This document shows, in pieces, positions 11,198 to 23,571 of a stretch of DNA of 64,000 nt. Where the stretch lies: contig CAXKVR010000027.1 in assembly GCA_964058845.1 (NCBI GenBank), forward strand, positions 124,001 to 188,000. Reading direction: 5' to 3'. Positions within the stretch are counted from its first letter, which is position 1. Every line of letters begins with the position of its first letter. Source of the DNA: Carex sylvatica. Lineage: Eukaryota > Streptophyta > Magnoliopsida > Poales > Cyperaceae. Under the pieces are notes generated by a model. That model searched no databases. It was not told the DNA's origin and saw only the letters and a program-made list of their open reading frames with translations. The translations under genes were made by a program, and so were the position numbers.

Positions 11198-13500
11198 ACA
11201 TAGTCAACGCACATCTCCCACTTATTAATGATGGACCCCACACATTTTCTTCCGTCACAATATAGGTGTTGTTTTGTTTGCTTTCTCAAGATACAACTAT
11301 GCATGTGTCCGTGTGACCTTCTGTGTTGAAACTCCCAATTAGTTAACTCCCACTTGCAACACGAAAAGAAGTAGAGTTACACAACACATATTTCATGTAA
11401 AAAATTTTAAATAGTGAAATATAAATTAGTAGAAGATGAAAAGCAGTGGTGGTCAAAACTTTTACATTACCAATCGCCCATTGATACTTACATTACCAGA
11501 CGAAAAGTAACAGTGTTCATGCAAAGTTTTAATATAGCAAGTTATACTTTTTAATCTCGACTAAATTTTTGATTTAGACTGCAAGTGCACAATTCTATCA
11601 TATAGTTGAATCAGATATCGATCATGAGAACGGTTCAAATTTAAACTGGACTTTACCTAAATTAGTTAAACTAGAAGTTCCAAAAAAGTTAATTTTGGTA
11701 TTAAAGTTTCCTAATCAATTCAATTGTAAAGATTAAAAACAAGATAGTAAATAAGTTTGGTTTTAGTTCAATATTAAAAAGGTATTTTCAGAGTTTCTGA
11801 TTTCATCTTCAACTCTGTCTCTCAGTACCTGATGCGGGCCACATCATTTCTAACACGGGGAGCATGGCCCTTGAGTTAATATAGCAACCATTCGTTTCTG
11901 TATTGATAGTTTTGTGTAGGGTTCTATTGACCGTACCTGATGTTCTTAAACCTCAACTCTCGTTTATTAGTTTAATAAACGCGATACTGGGATTGCAATT
12001 TCTACCCTATTATGTTTCTAAACCTCAGCTCTCGTTTGTTGGTATTCTACCTAAGTTGTTTGGTTTACTAAAGGCATCCACCATCTCTCAACGTGTGGAA
12101 ATATTCACCTCTCGACTAATAATTGATTTCACCTCTCGGCTTACAAACCTACCTCATGTACTCAATCTGGTTAAGAGAAAGATCAAGGTCAAATTACAAG
12201 AAAGATGTTGCGATCCATCTAACAGTAAACCAAGAATAATTCAAGCAATTTCAACTAAACAATTAAATTAATACTCAAACAAGCAAAGCAAACACAAACA
12301 TCAATACAGATTCAAATAACTTACATATAAAACAGAATATTTAACTACATCATAACCCTAGAAACTAAAAGATATACTCAAACATAGTCATAAAGCAAAT
12401 AAAAGAAATAAAGTAAGAACAAATCATGATAAAACTCGAAGAACAAAGAAGATCCGTGATAAACTTGCGTCTTTCGCTTCTTGACTTCGTCTCCAAGCTA
12501 GCCGTTAAGTCCAAACCCTATAATCTCTTCCTTTGCTCCAGAATATGCATAATGATGTCTCTAGCAAGAAATCCCCACTTAAAGCCATTCTAGCCGACTT
12601 TCCTTCAATTGGCCTCTATTTTCAAATATGTTCTGTTTCCGGAAAAGGATGACGAGACCCACGTCGGGTGAGATGCGGCCCACGTTCCTGTGTCCCTCAA
12701 GCTACTGATGGGAGGTCACATCAGCTGATTGGATCAGATGTGATGCAGTCCGCCTCGGATGTGACGTGACCTGCATGAAGACCTTCAAACTTCACAATCT
12801 TTTCTTATCTCGCCTGTTTTCTGCAAAATAAGAATAAAAGCGTACCAGTACCAAATTCTATAGATATTCAATGCAATAGACACAATTTAGTGGTATAGGA
12901 CACATGTTTTGGTACAAAATAGGATCAAAATATAGATCAAATAACGAGACATCATGTACTATTAGAATATTTTCAATTAAATGATATTTAAATTTGTGGA
13001 TAAGTTACTTTCATCAGAGCCAAAGGTTAGCTGCCTCTCTTGTCCCATTTGTTAACCTCAAAAAGTTAAAATCTCCTTGTCATGATTCTTAATAGAACCA
13101 CACCATTGACTTGAAATATTTACCTCCTAAAAGCCTATTAGAGCTTCTTTTGTATTAGCACAAGAAAAAGCTGTGAGCACAAGTAAAAGTTGTGAGCTTC
13201 TTTTCATGGTAGTTTAGAGAAAGAGAGAGAGAGAGAATTTTAATTTATTGTTGCACACAAGTAAAAGACTGCAATTTTAATTTGTTGTTGTGCAGCCTCT
13301 TTCATATTTTCAAAGAGCTCTGCTCTAAATACAGGGGATTGGGCTGCCAGTAAATTACTTTGATACAGTCCAAAAGTGTTCACCTTACTTAAGAAAACTT
13401 ATCAATTTGCTTCATAATTTCTCGTTCGAATGGAAGAATTATACTTTGATTGGATTTTGTGCCTAATGCAACAAGGTCCAGAAACTAAAATTTTGAGGAA
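11198..13500. other. intergenic; no gene recognised
   Basis: Mixed AT-rich DNA. Two patches stand out: 11820-12260, with recurrent CCTCAACTCTCGTTT and CACCTCTCG stretches and a 122-codon frame without recognisable domains, and a GC-richer patch at 12640-12790 with repeated GATG(C/T)G(G/A)CCCACG-like words. They look like old repeat sequence, but I cannot assign a family. A GA microsatellite lies at 13216-13235. Confidence 0.45.
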
Positions 13501-13544
13501 CTTGAATTTACGGTTATTTTAGAAATATGTTAGGTACCTTAGGT

Positions 13545-15400
13545 ATGAATACTTACATTACAAATGTATAAATATTTGCTCGATGTTGTATGAATACTTG
13601 TATTCAAGATTTTTAAAAATTATCATATCGTCATATTTTGTATTGTATATGCATCGTATCTAATACGATATCTGTACAAATATCCATGCAACATAGTCTA
13701 CAACTTAAATATTAGTACATAAATGCACACGTGTGAATACTTACCATATTACGTATTAATACAATCAAGCACCAATAGAGTAATTTATAAAAAAATATTA
13801 AATTAAGATATTTTTTAACGTAACAATTCATACTTTAGTTATAAGTATGAATACTTACATTATGAGGTATGAATACTTACAATACTTGATATTAATACTT
13901 TCAAATGTCATCTAGTGCCACAAGCAAAAAATAGAAAATGTGTTAGATACAAATACTTGATACACGAACTATTTACACTTGCATGACAATATATGAATAC
14001 TTGTAATACTTTATATTAATACTTTCAGATATCATCCAATGTCGTGAAAAAATTTGATAGAATTTGTTAGATACAAACACTTGATACATGAACTATTCAC
14101 AATTGCATGACGATGTATGAATACTTACAATACTTTATATTAATACTTTTAGATATCATCCAGTGCCATATGAAAAAAAAAGAATTTGTTAGATGAGTAG
14201 AACTAGGGTGTTCTTAAGCTCACCAAAGTATTTGGCGAGCTTAACTTCAAAATCCATCAAATCGATTTCAAATGACGAATCCAAACCGTTGAAATTCGCC
14301 TACCTTACGAGTGATGCATCTACATGTGAAAATTTTAAACATTCAAATCAATTTAGTATAAAGTCAAGCGGCCAAAAAACGTTCAAAAAATGAATGCACT
14401 AAAATTAATTTATTAACCTTCCAATTTTGACCGATTGACTTTATACTAAATTAATTCGAATGTTTAAAATTTTTACATGTAGACGCATCACTCGTAAGGT
14501 AGGCGGGTTCCAATGGTTTGGATTCATCATTTGAAACTAATTTGATGGGTTTGAAAGTTAAGCTTACCGAACACTTTGATGAGCTTAAGAACACCCTAGC
14601 TATACTCTTGTTAGATACATATACTTGATATATGAACTATTTACACTTACATGAGGATGTATGAATACTTGCATACTTTATATTAGTACTTTCAAATGTC
14701 ACCTAATGCAAAAAGAAAAGAAAAAACTATTGGTGAAATATTTTAGATAAAACGCTTGATACATAAACTATTAATATTTGCATGACAAAGTATGAATACT
14801 TGTAATATTTGAAATTAATATTTTCATACATCATCCTGTGCCATATGAAAATAAAAATAAAAATTTTATAGATTCTGTTAGTTACTAACACTTGACGTAT
14901 GAACTATTTACACTTGCATGATGTATAAATATTTGCACTACTTAATATTAATATTTTCAGACGTCATCCTGTGTCATATGAATTTTTTTTTGATAAAATA
15001 TGTTAGGTACAAACACTTCAGACATGAATTATATACACATGCATCACGAGATATGAATATTTGATCGACGAGGTATGAATACTTGCTCATCAATATATGA
15101 ATACTTACACGACGAGGTATTCTCGACGATGTATGAATACTTGCACGATGGACAACCTGAAAGTACGTCATCATATATCTCATTTGAAAGAGAAAATTTC
15201 ATAGAAGACGTCCATGGTTTTAGATTTGCAAATTTCCTCACAGATCGTCAAAAATATTGACGAGATTGAACGGAGAAAAAAAAACTCAACTCTAAAAATA
15301 TGTAAAAGATGTGTGTGGTGTGTCCAGTTTTTTTTTCTGAAATACTTAGTATCGTAGGTATGAATACTTGATATATTATATAATAACATTTGCGCGTATA
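13545..15400. repeat. tandem repeat, period about 122 bp
   Basis: Units begin TGTTAGATACAAA..ACTTGATACA and contain GAACTATTTACACTTGCATG, TATGAATACTTG, TTATATTAATACTTTC and CATCCAGTGCCATATG. Unit starts near 13941, 14064 and 14187 are almost exactly 122-123 bp apart. After an insertion, the array resumes at 14608 with looser units near 14740, 14878 and 15000, then breaks into short TATGAATACTTGC.CGA motifs up to 15400. There is no coding capacity. It resembles a local minisatellite or short satellite block. Confidence 0.75.
14195..14607. mobile_element. Mutator-type MITE inside the 122-bp array
   Basis: 413 bp with long inverted arms: left end GAGTAGAACTAGGGTGTTCT, and the reverse complement of the right end is GAGTATAGCTAGGGTGTTCT; the arms pair along most of their length. 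A perfect 9-bp direct repeat TTGTTAGAT (14186-14194, 14608-14616) is part of the 122-bp repeat unit, so the insertion point is certain. A 66-codon frame inside is a palindrome read-through. Confidence 0.9.
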
Positions 15401-15424
15401 GGTATCCATATTTGCACACCTCAG

Positions 15425-16619
15425 TTATAAAATTTATAAAATATTAAGTGGTCCCCCAAGTAATTAATAAAGTTCAGTTAGTTAACGGTCATCACAAGTA
15501 GTTATTGACTAGAGATAAATGTGAAAAATTGATTAGAGGATAATTAGTCGATCCCTAAAATTTATTGTCAAAATTATCCAAATTACTATTGTCAAGTGAT
15601 TCCTCATCTTTTTATATATACTTATCATTCATGCAATAGAAAATGTTGAATTGTCACTCGATAGAATTCCACATAAATATGAAAAGAATTCCAAATGTTA
15701 AAATAGAAGTTCAAAACTTATATCTACTGAAAATCTGAAATTAATTAAAATATTATTTTGTGTTATTAAAAATATTCGAGAACTTTAACTTTATCTCTCA
15801 GCTTTGGTCCTGGCGACATTTAACGTTCAAAAGTTTGATTCTCATTTTTATTTTCTTTATGTAAAAGCTGCAGATTTCAAACTCGATTATATTTATTTTT
15901 ATTGATTTAAGTTAGAGGGTTCACCTCATCTTATCTAAAAAAAGACAATTTTGACAAATTCACTCAATCAACTGACCTGTACTTTAAATTTAATTCATGG
16001 GATAAACAAAGAATTTTAAAATCTGAAAGTGATATTTTTTGTTTCGAAATTATCCCGTGGAATGACAGTGATAAACAAAAAAAATTAAAAACTGAAAGTG
16101 ATATTTTTTGTTTTCAGAAAAAAAAAACTCTCGTTGCTCAGAAATAAAAAAGGCTTAATATTGCACGGTATAAATGAAAGGTCGATGGAGAATAAATAAG
16201 AGGAGGGCGATTGTTTAACAAAAATCAGACAAATAAATTAAATTTTGAAAGCGACAACGGTGATCAAATTTGGGTCATTGCTTCTTTATTAAAAAATTAT
16301 TTCAATTAGACAAAATTCGGTTAAATATTAGTTGGATGTTTTAATCCTCATTTTTTTTCTATAAAATAATATTTACATCAGTTAAAAACTTAAACAAAAC
16401 ATACTTCAAGCACATCGGACTTTTTAATTAAAAACAAGGATCAAGCTCTCAAATATTATTAAAAACAAGCGGTAAATGAAAATTACAAACACATTAAACC
16501 AATATTAAAAAAAACAATTACAAATCTAGATTAAATTTATAAAAAAAGAAGAAGCACCAGAAGTCCTTTGTAACATATTAGGAACGATGTTGTAATCAAC
16601 TTAATTAATATATCTTTGG
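15425..16619. other. intergenic, no gene seen
   Basis: AT-rich DNA. A near-duplicate phrase (AAACTGAAAGTGATATTTTT type) occurs at about 16021-16045 and 16086-16115, a small local duplication. Nothing else was recognised. Confidence 0.5.
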
Positions 16620-17310
16620 TAGTCCTAATTTAAACAAATCAAATCAAATCCAACGAGTTTGAGTTTGAGTTTGAATAAGATTCGAATCGAATTAGTTTGA
16701 TTTGTTTCATAACGAACTAATTTCGAATCGAATTAATTGCAAACTACAAATCTTTCGAGTAGAAGTCAATTAAATTATGAACTACAATTTTTTTTAGCCG
16801 CTCTAGTTATATTGGTAGTTTATGCAATAGTTTTCTTTTCGCAAAACAAAATTCACATGATTTTCTTTTACCTTGACGAATTCACACTGATGGATTATGG
16901 GTCAGCTCAAGAAACTCTTCCCTTTTACGCTATTAGATTAATTAAAATCACAGCATGGACCTAGTCAAATGAAACTTATTCATTATTAATTTGTTGCGCT
17001 GCTGAAATATATTCCTATTATAATTTACCATTATATTAACAATTTTGAGGTCTGATATAAGTTGGTTCTTGCATTATTAAAGATTGGTGGTTGAATCCAT
17101 TAGTTACATTATTTGAGATTCGAACGTAAATAGTTCGCGAATTAATTTCGAACGAATTATACCTAGTTTGAGTTTGATTTGAATAAGATTCGAACTGAAC
17201 TGGTTTAATTTGTTTCAAAACGAACTAATTTCGAATCGAACAATTGCAAACTTTTTTCGAATCAAACTCAAATCGAATCACAAACTAAATTTTTTTTGTG
17301 CAGTCCTAGG
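16620..17310. repeat. GATTCGAATCGAA-rich repeat, two related blocks
   Basis: Two blocks (16621-16760 and 17105-17310) share GAGTTTGA.TTTGAATAAGATTCGAA and CGAACTAATTTCGAATCGAA. The outer edges carry AGTCCTA (16621) and CAGTCCTAGG (17301), suggesting ends of one old DNA transposon or a duplication. No target duplication could be read. Confidence 0.4.
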
Positions 17311-17338
17311 TCGTCCTACCAAGTTTTCAATATATATA

Positions 17339-17799
17339 TCTATAGAGAGAGAGGGGGGGTTGGCTAAGCTCAAAACATTTTTTCCTAGCTCCAGAACAAA
17401 CGACTCGGTTTTTTAATTTTCAAAGTCTAAATAGTTGATCCAAACTATTAGATGTTCAATCTATATTAAAATGTTCTTGGAGACTAAATTTTATATTTTT
17501 TGGATTTTTTTTTTACTATTTATTAAGATGGTTTAAAAGTCGTTGTTTTTCAATGGTGCAAAAATTTAATAAAAATAATAATTTTCAAACCATCTTAATA
17601 AATAGTAAAAAATTCTAAAAAATATAAAATTTGGTCTTCAAACACATTTTAATATAGATTGAACATCTAACCGTTTGGATCGACTGTTTGAACGTTGAAA
17701 ATTGGAAAATCGAATCATTTGTTTCTGGGACTAGGAAAAAATGTTTTGAGCTTAGCCAACCCCCCCCCTCTCTCTCTCTCTCTATCTATCTATATAGAG
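17339..17799. mobile_element. fold-back MITE A in TA/GA microsatellite
   Basis: The first of four end-to-end fold-backs. The outer ends are GGGGGGTTGGCTAAGCTCAA (about 17352) and its mirror TTGAGCTTAGCCAACCCCCC (about 17745-17766). Inside is the shared core: GGAGAC.AAATTTTA, then TTTTTACTATTTATTAAGAT, a loop, and the mirrored copy. It is bounded by TATATATCTATAGAGAGA on the left and CTCTCTATCTATCTATATAG on the right. Confidence 0.75.
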
Positions 17800-18233
17800 A
17801 GAGAGTGACTAATGTGCATTCGAATGTATATGGACCGAAATACATACGGTCTAAATTCGACTTTTTAAAATTCAAACGGTCAATCTGAACCGTTCATCTT
17901 GTTCTCCATATTAATATGTGCTTGGAGACCAAATTTTACATTTTTCTAATTTTTTTTACTATTTATTAAGTATTTTACAAAATTGTTGATCCAACAGTGG
18001 CTGCTGATTTTACTGTTTTGTTAAGCCACCGTTGGATCAACAATTTTGTAAGATACTTAATAAATAGTAAAAAAATTCAGAAAAATGTAAAATTTGGTCT
18101 CCAAGCACATATTAATATGGAGAACAAGATGAACGGTTCAGATCGACCGTTTGGATTTTGAAAAGTTGAATTTGGACCGTATGTATTTCGGCCCATATAC
18201 ATTCGAATGCACATTAGTCATTCTCTCTCTCTC

Positions 18234-18240
<7 letters not shown>
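17800..18240. mobile_element. fold-back MITE B in TA/GA microsatellite
   Basis: The outer ends are GTGACTAATGTGCATTCGAA (about 17805) and the mirror TTCGAATGCACATTAGTCAT (about 18203-18222). The core pairs over its full length, including CCAACAGTGGCTGCTGATTT and CCACCGTTGGATCAACAATT around the centre (about 18000). It is flanked by GA/TA microsatellite on both sides and shares its left boundary with element A. Confidence 0.75.
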
Positions 18241-18267
<27 letters not shown>

Positions 18268-18690
18268 ACTAATGTGCATTCGTATGCATACAGTCCAAAT
18301 TTGAAATTTCAAAATCCAAAAAGTCGATCTGAACCGTTTATCTTGTTCTCCATATTAATATGTGCTTGGAGACCAAATTTTACATTTTTCTAAATTTTTT
18401 TACTATTTATTAAGCCATTTTGAAAATTGTTAATCCAACGGTGGCTGCACAAAACAGTAAAATCAGTAGCCACCGTTGGATCAACAATTTTCAAAGTGGC
18501 TTAATAAATAGTAAACAAATAAAAAATGTAAAATTTGGTCTCCAAGCACATATTAATATGGAGAACAAGATGAACGGTTCAGATCGACGTTTTGGATTTT
18601 TAAATTTCAAATTTGGACCGTATGTATTTCGGCCCATATGCATACGAATGCACATTAGTCACTCTCTCTCTCTATATATATATATAGAGA
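18241..18690. mobile_element. fold-back MITE C, sister of B
   Basis: It begins after a (TG)n tract (18246-18267) with GTGACTAATGTGCATTCGTA and ends with the mirror TACGAATGCACATTAGTCAC (about 18643-18662) followed by CTCTCTCTCTATATA. Core and ends match B closely, so B and C are recent relatives standing head to tail. Confidence 0.75.
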
Positions 18691-18693
18691 GAG

Positions 18694-18725
<32 letters not shown>

Positions 18726-19180
18726 GGGGGGGGGGTTGGCTACTATGCTTATATAAGCATATCCCCACATATGCTTATAACTCATTTTTGTATTTTCAAT
18801 GTCCAAATGGTTGATCTGAACCGTTAGATGTGATCGCTATATTGAAATGTGTTTGGAGACAAAATTTTATATTTTTCTAAATTTGTTTACTATTTATTAA
18901 GCCACTATTAAAATCGCTGATCCAACAGTGACTTCTGATTTTATTGTTTTGTTAAGCCACCGTTGGATCAGCGATTTTCAAAGTGGCTTAATAAATAGTA
19001 CAAAAAATCAGAAAAATGTAAAATTTGGTCTCCAAGCACATTTTAATATAGAGATCACATCTAACGGTTCAGATCGACAATTTGAACATTGAAAACATAA
19101 AAATGAGTTATAAGCATATGTAGGGATATGCTTATATAAGCATAGTAGCCAATCTATATATATATATATATATATATATT
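18691..19180. mobile_element. fold-back MITE D in TA/GA microsatellite
   Basis: The left end is GGTTGGCTACTATGCTTATA (about 18734) and the right mirror is TATAAGCATAGTAGCCAATC (about 19134-19153), followed by (TA)n. The internal core is that of A, B and C, but the 55-60 bp at each end are different. A G10 run precedes the left end. Confidence 0.75.
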
Positions 19181-20027
19181 AAATTCACAAAGGAGCCCTT
19201 AGGCAAGAACGGAAATTTCCTTTGATTGCAATTGAAAAAATTCTGCTGCAGTTTTCCCTTTGAACGACAAAACATAAAAACTGCTTATAATAATTTTCAG
19301 AATATATAACTCAATCGTGTATTCTTTAGCAGAATATAATGTATATTTTCAAAAGGCAAGTCATACAATTTTATTCTATAATAATAGTAGTATATGTCTT
19401 CTATCATAAAAATTCAGAATAAAATTCCAACATAGGATTGAACCAGGAGAAAATTCCAAACAATAATTAATTTAGGAGCTTTAATTTAAAAAAAATATAT
19501 CGTTGAAGTTATACCAAACAGACCCAAATTATTGGTAGGCATATCTGCCAATTTAAAGCTGACGGTTAACTACCCTCTACAGTGTTCGGAGCAAGCTTAA
19601 ATGCATTTGAATTACAAGTCATCTGATAACAGATTCATATCAGTCTAGAGATGTGTATTATGATTATTAAATCTCAAATTTATTGCTTTTGTCTCGTAGT
19701 ATCACAGTCAAACAGTCAAACAATCAAACTTTGACCTGATTTTTTCAGAAATGAGACAAGTAGTAGCTTCAATAATGAACGAATAATCCAATGAATAATA
19801 AAAAAAATTGTTGGGACCATCTTTTTTTTTCAGATAAAAGCTGGCGCTGCAAGCAGAACACAAAAAAAAGATGGTAATTATATAATAATACACAAAATAA
19901 TCAGGAAGCGGTATTTTTGGTGTTTACGTGATTTCATGTATACCACAGATCTTTTATATTTCTTTGATTATTATATCATAAAATAAGATACGACAATGGT
20001 TTCTGTTGTATTGGTCACATGGAAATG
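19181..20027. other. intergenic, no gene seen
   Basis: AT-rich DNA; no reading frame, RNA gene or repeat boundary recognised. Confidence 0.5.
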
Positions 20028-20216
20028 AGAATTCACATCCTCTCCAATACCTAATAAGGGAATCTTTTACAATTACTAGATCTGGACCGTTCTTTTTAAC
20101 TTGGCACGAATCTCAAAGCCTAAAATACTGCCCCCTATGTTGACTCAAATTCCGAACCGGTTGAGACCGTAAAGTGAGAATGATCTTCTGCAATACATGA
20201 GAGAATAAGGATTCGT
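20028..20216. mobile_element. small MITE, GAATTC.CATCCTCT family
   Basis: It begins GAATTCACATCCTCTCCAAT and closes with GAGAATAAGGATTCGTA, an imperfect inverted repeat of its start. A second copy in opposite orientation lies at 40624-40823; the two share ACAATTACTA, ACTTGGCACGAATCTCAAAG and TACTGCCCC-type blocks in the same order. Non-coding. Confidence 0.65.
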
Positions 20217-20339
20217 AAATGAGGCCCCAAAACGAGAAGCGACAATAACTTAGAACACAAGGAGACATATTTCATGTATAAAACTGAATACATAACAAAA
20301 TTAAATTACAAAACTAGACGCGGACAAAAGTTAAGTTGA

Positions 20340-21000
20340 AAAAATGTGATATTTTCTGGAAAACTGAAAAGATATATAGAAATGACCGAAGTTTTAATCA
20401 ATATCCAAAATTAATAAATAATTTACAAATTTACACCTTAGTGTGTTGAATTTTGAAATATGTTTAAATCGGATATTAAATTTACAGTTTCATACAAACT
20501 TTCTGTAAGAAAAATTTTCGGTTCTAAATAGAAAAACTGAAGATTAAAATTTTTTGGTTTTAAGAATCAGAGAATTAATTCCCGATTCTAAGTTTTTTCT
20601 TTTTTTATATTAAATAGAGAATTGTCATGACTTTTTTTTTCATTTGCACGTGTTCAATCGAGAATTAAAAACATAAGCATGCCGGGACAGGTATTAATAA
20701 AGACTCTCAAAGCTTTTCAAGTTTGACACGTATTGATGAAAAAAGAAGTTGTTTACTAAAAAAAAAAATTAGAACCAGGTAGAATCGAAAAGTTAATCTT
20801 TGGTTTCGAACTGTCTAGAACTGGAATTTATTTTTGCAGAAAATTTGTATGAAACCGGAGATTAATGATTTCGACAGATTTTGAAATTTCTATGCATGAG
20901 GTGTAGATTTAAAAATTTAATATTTTTTTGGATATTAATAAAAATTTCGGTAGAAATGAAAAACAATTAAGAAGCTGGTTTTTTGTCCCATTTTTTTTCT
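20340..21000. repeat. imperfect long inverted repeat
   Basis: The left arm (20370-20560) contains ACCGAAGTTTTAATCAATAT, TTACACCTTA and GTTTCATACAAACTTTCTG. The right arm (20770-20960) carries the mirrors CAGAAAATTTGTATGAAACC, GAGGTGTAGATTT and ATATTAATAAAAATTTCGGT. It probably is an old fold-back transposon. The limits are uncertain and no target duplication was found. Confidence 0.45.
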
Positions 21001-21259
21001 GTTCCTAACTTTCAAATATTTAACACTTTTAACTTTGCATTCCCAAATTATATTAAAATACATACATTCTGAAAACTTAAAGATTAAAACAAAATAAGTT
21101 CTAAATAATATACAAATAAACTGAATTTTTTTTTTCAAACTCATGCATTCAGAAATTATACTAATTTATATGCATTTAAAAGACTAAAAAAAAATTGAAA
21201 TAGGAGACAGAAGTAGACTAAAAACCTGCTTTGCCTTATAGGTGTATACCGTTATACAT

Positions 21260-21632
21260 AAGGGCGGATCTACTATAGCATAGGGGAGGGCGACAGCCAC
21301 CCTCCTTTGAATTTTGAGTTATAGTGTTGATCTATTGGTACCGATCGACTTTGTCTCTCTCTGAAAAAAATTTTGCCCCCCTCTGAATGTTTGATTTGTA
21401 ATTCGGGTTAAATTTAGTATTAAAATCAAAATAAATTTTTTGAATTATAATTGATAATATTAATTATAAGTTATAGGATCATAAATTATAAGTCAATGTA
21501 TTAGAAAATATAAGTTAAAACATTATTTTTTTTATCGAGTACTCAATTAGTTAATGGATTTAAATCTAATAAACTATTTAAATTCGATTCAATATTTTTT
21601 TTTATCCCTGACGAAATTCTGAGTCCGCCCTG
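21260..21632. mobile_element. hAT-like non-autonomous element, AGGGCGGA ends
   Basis: The left end AGGGCGGATCTACTATAGCA and right end GAGTCCGCCCT form a short inverted repeat of the AGGGGCGGA type common in plant hAT elements. Flanks GTTATACATA and GATTATACAC share TTATACA, a likely imperfect 8-bp duplication. The interior (GAGTACTCAATTAGTTAATG and AT-rich sequence) is related to 41720-42010. Confidence 0.6.
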
Positions 21633-21978
21633 ATTATACACACGAATTTAATTAAAATTATTAAATGTTCAGCTAAAAAATAGATAAAAAAATTATAAAA
21701 AAATTATGACCCACCACCACCACTCCACCAGTAACCGTAACCGCACAAAATGCCATAAGCTAGCCCACCGCTACGTGTCTTGTCCAAAATAAACCAGATC
21801 ACCACACTGCGCAACAGAAAGTCAGAAACTCTGTTCTCTTCTCAAAATAAACCGGATTCTGATCGGACGGTTGGGATTTCAAACTCATATTATACGTTAA
21901 TACGACTCCTCTCCTGTCCTCTCCCGAGTCTCCTCCTTTCCACCTCTCCTCTCTCTGAATCTCTCTGAGGTACCACTA

Positions 21979-22616
21979 ATGGAGGTCGATGATGATGACA
22001 TCCCTTCTTCGCCGACCAACTCCTCCCCTTCCTCCTCCGATCTCGATACAGAGGTAAGCAGCATTCCCCTTCCTCTCACTATCTTTCGTTTTATACTGCA
22101 GCCGTTTTATTTTTCACTAATTACGAGCACCTTTTTAATTAATCACCGCAGTCTACTGGTTCCTTCTTCCCCGACCGGAGCACCACACTAGGCACACTCA
22201 TGGGCGTCACATTAAACCCCACCTCCTCCCGTTCCATCCGACCTCAGCCGCCACCTATCTCCACCACTCCACAACCTACCACTCCGGCGAGCCACCGGAA
22301 GAGGCGACGTCGGAGACGGAGGGCCCGGAGCGGATGGTGGAGGCTGTGTCGTGATGATACAGCGGGGCCTACGAAGCTGGGGGAATTTCTCCAGGTGGAA
22401 AGAAGGATTAACAATGCAGGGGATTTGATTGAGGCAGAGATCTGTTACGGTGGCGAGGCGGTGCCGAGAGAAGAGGGGAGATTGTTTGAGAACGGTAGAG
22501 TTCTACCACCGGCTAATGATACGATGATCGAGAGGAGGAAGAAAGTGGCAGAGGTGTCGTCGCTTGTACGGCTGCCGGTACTGCTTACTGGGATATGCAG
22601 CGGAGGAGAAAGATAG
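21979..22616 (+). CDS. At3g17950-like small plant-specific protein
   Basis: Two exons, 21979-22053 and 22152-22616, give 179 aa. The junction joins SSSDLDTE to STGSFFPDRSTTLGTLMG, which is the conserved signature of the uncharacterised At3g17950-like family. A second family block, WWRLCRDD followed by LGEFLQVERR, lies in the middle, after an Arg-rich run (residues about 75-95). The N-terminus is acidic and serine-rich, and the C-terminus ends in a short hydrophobic stretch (LPVLLTGICSG). There is no signal peptide. The function is unknown; some annotations call relatives transmembrane proteins, which this sequence supports only weakly. The intron is 98 bp and canonical GT-AG. The 5' UTR is very pyrimidine-rich (21905-21965). 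The start is the first ATG and matches the family. Confidence 0.82.
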
Positions 22617-23571
22617 TGGAACTATTTTCTCTCGTCTTTTTTTTTGTTTTTTAATTCAAGTTCGATTGCCTTTTTCTTTTTATGTGCGAGTTGCTCGCTT
22701 GATTTCTATTATCGTATTGGACATTTGGACTATTCGAATTCAAGTTCGATTACCTTTTTCTTTGTAAGCGAAAGAATAGAACACTCATGTAATTGAACGA
22801 CCTGTTTGTTTATAAATTGTACGGGATGAAATTTGACATGTTCGAAAATTTAGTTTTTTATTTGCAAGAACTTATATTTACATGTACATGAATAATTATG
22901 AAAATATACTGTATGAGTGTTCGGATAATATTCATGAAAATATACTATATGAGTGTTCGGTTGTACAGTTGAAATAGTTATAAAAAATTCTATTTTCTTT
23001 CTAAAATACTTAATATTAATAAAATAATTATTAATTAAATTAAAATCAATATAGAATAACATAACAATACTAATTAATTAAAATTATATTAACAAATTGA
23101 TAATTGCTGTCATTATATATCCCGTCAATCAATTAAAATTAGATTAAAAAATAGATATGCTGAAATATATATACACATATATATATTGATGTCCGGTTCA
23201 GTAGGGTTCTGTTAATCCCACTTGAGTTATTAAAATATGTTTGAACATTTTAAATTAAATATCTTACACATTCTAAATTATTATAAAAAATTCATATTCA
23301 TGCAAATTAAAATTACACATTCTAAATTGTTGTACTTCTTCTTGACTTTACGAAAATCAGCCAAACGTTGTACAATAGAAGCTGTGTTGGATAAAGTAGC
23401 AGAGGAGAGAGAGTCTCCAATATAAGCTTTTCACTTTGCAGTTTTTCATAAGAGAGAGGAGAGAGAAATTGGGAAATAATAAATTCATTTAACTTTAGTT
23501 TTATTCGGTTCAAAATTTACATTGGACTACCTACGAAATTCCTAGTGACCAAACTCAGTCGACCGAGAATA
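22617..23571. other. intergenic, no gene seen
   Basis: It includes the 3' flank of the At3g17950-like gene (CAAGTTCGATT(G/A)CCTTTTTC occurs twice, near 22659 and 22741), then AT-rich DNA. A local duplication of GAAAATATACT.TATGAGTGTTCGG lies at 22899-22926 and 22936-22963. Confidence 0.5.

Noticed and set aside
13545..15400. Possible CRISPR-like regularity of the 122-bp array
   Set aside because: Units are contiguous tandem copies without unique spacers, in a eukaryotic genome.
18151..18827. Frames of 80 and 135 codons across fold-back elements
   Set aside because: They cross microsatellites and palindrome arms; the amino-acid runs (TyrIle repeats) are translated microsatellite.
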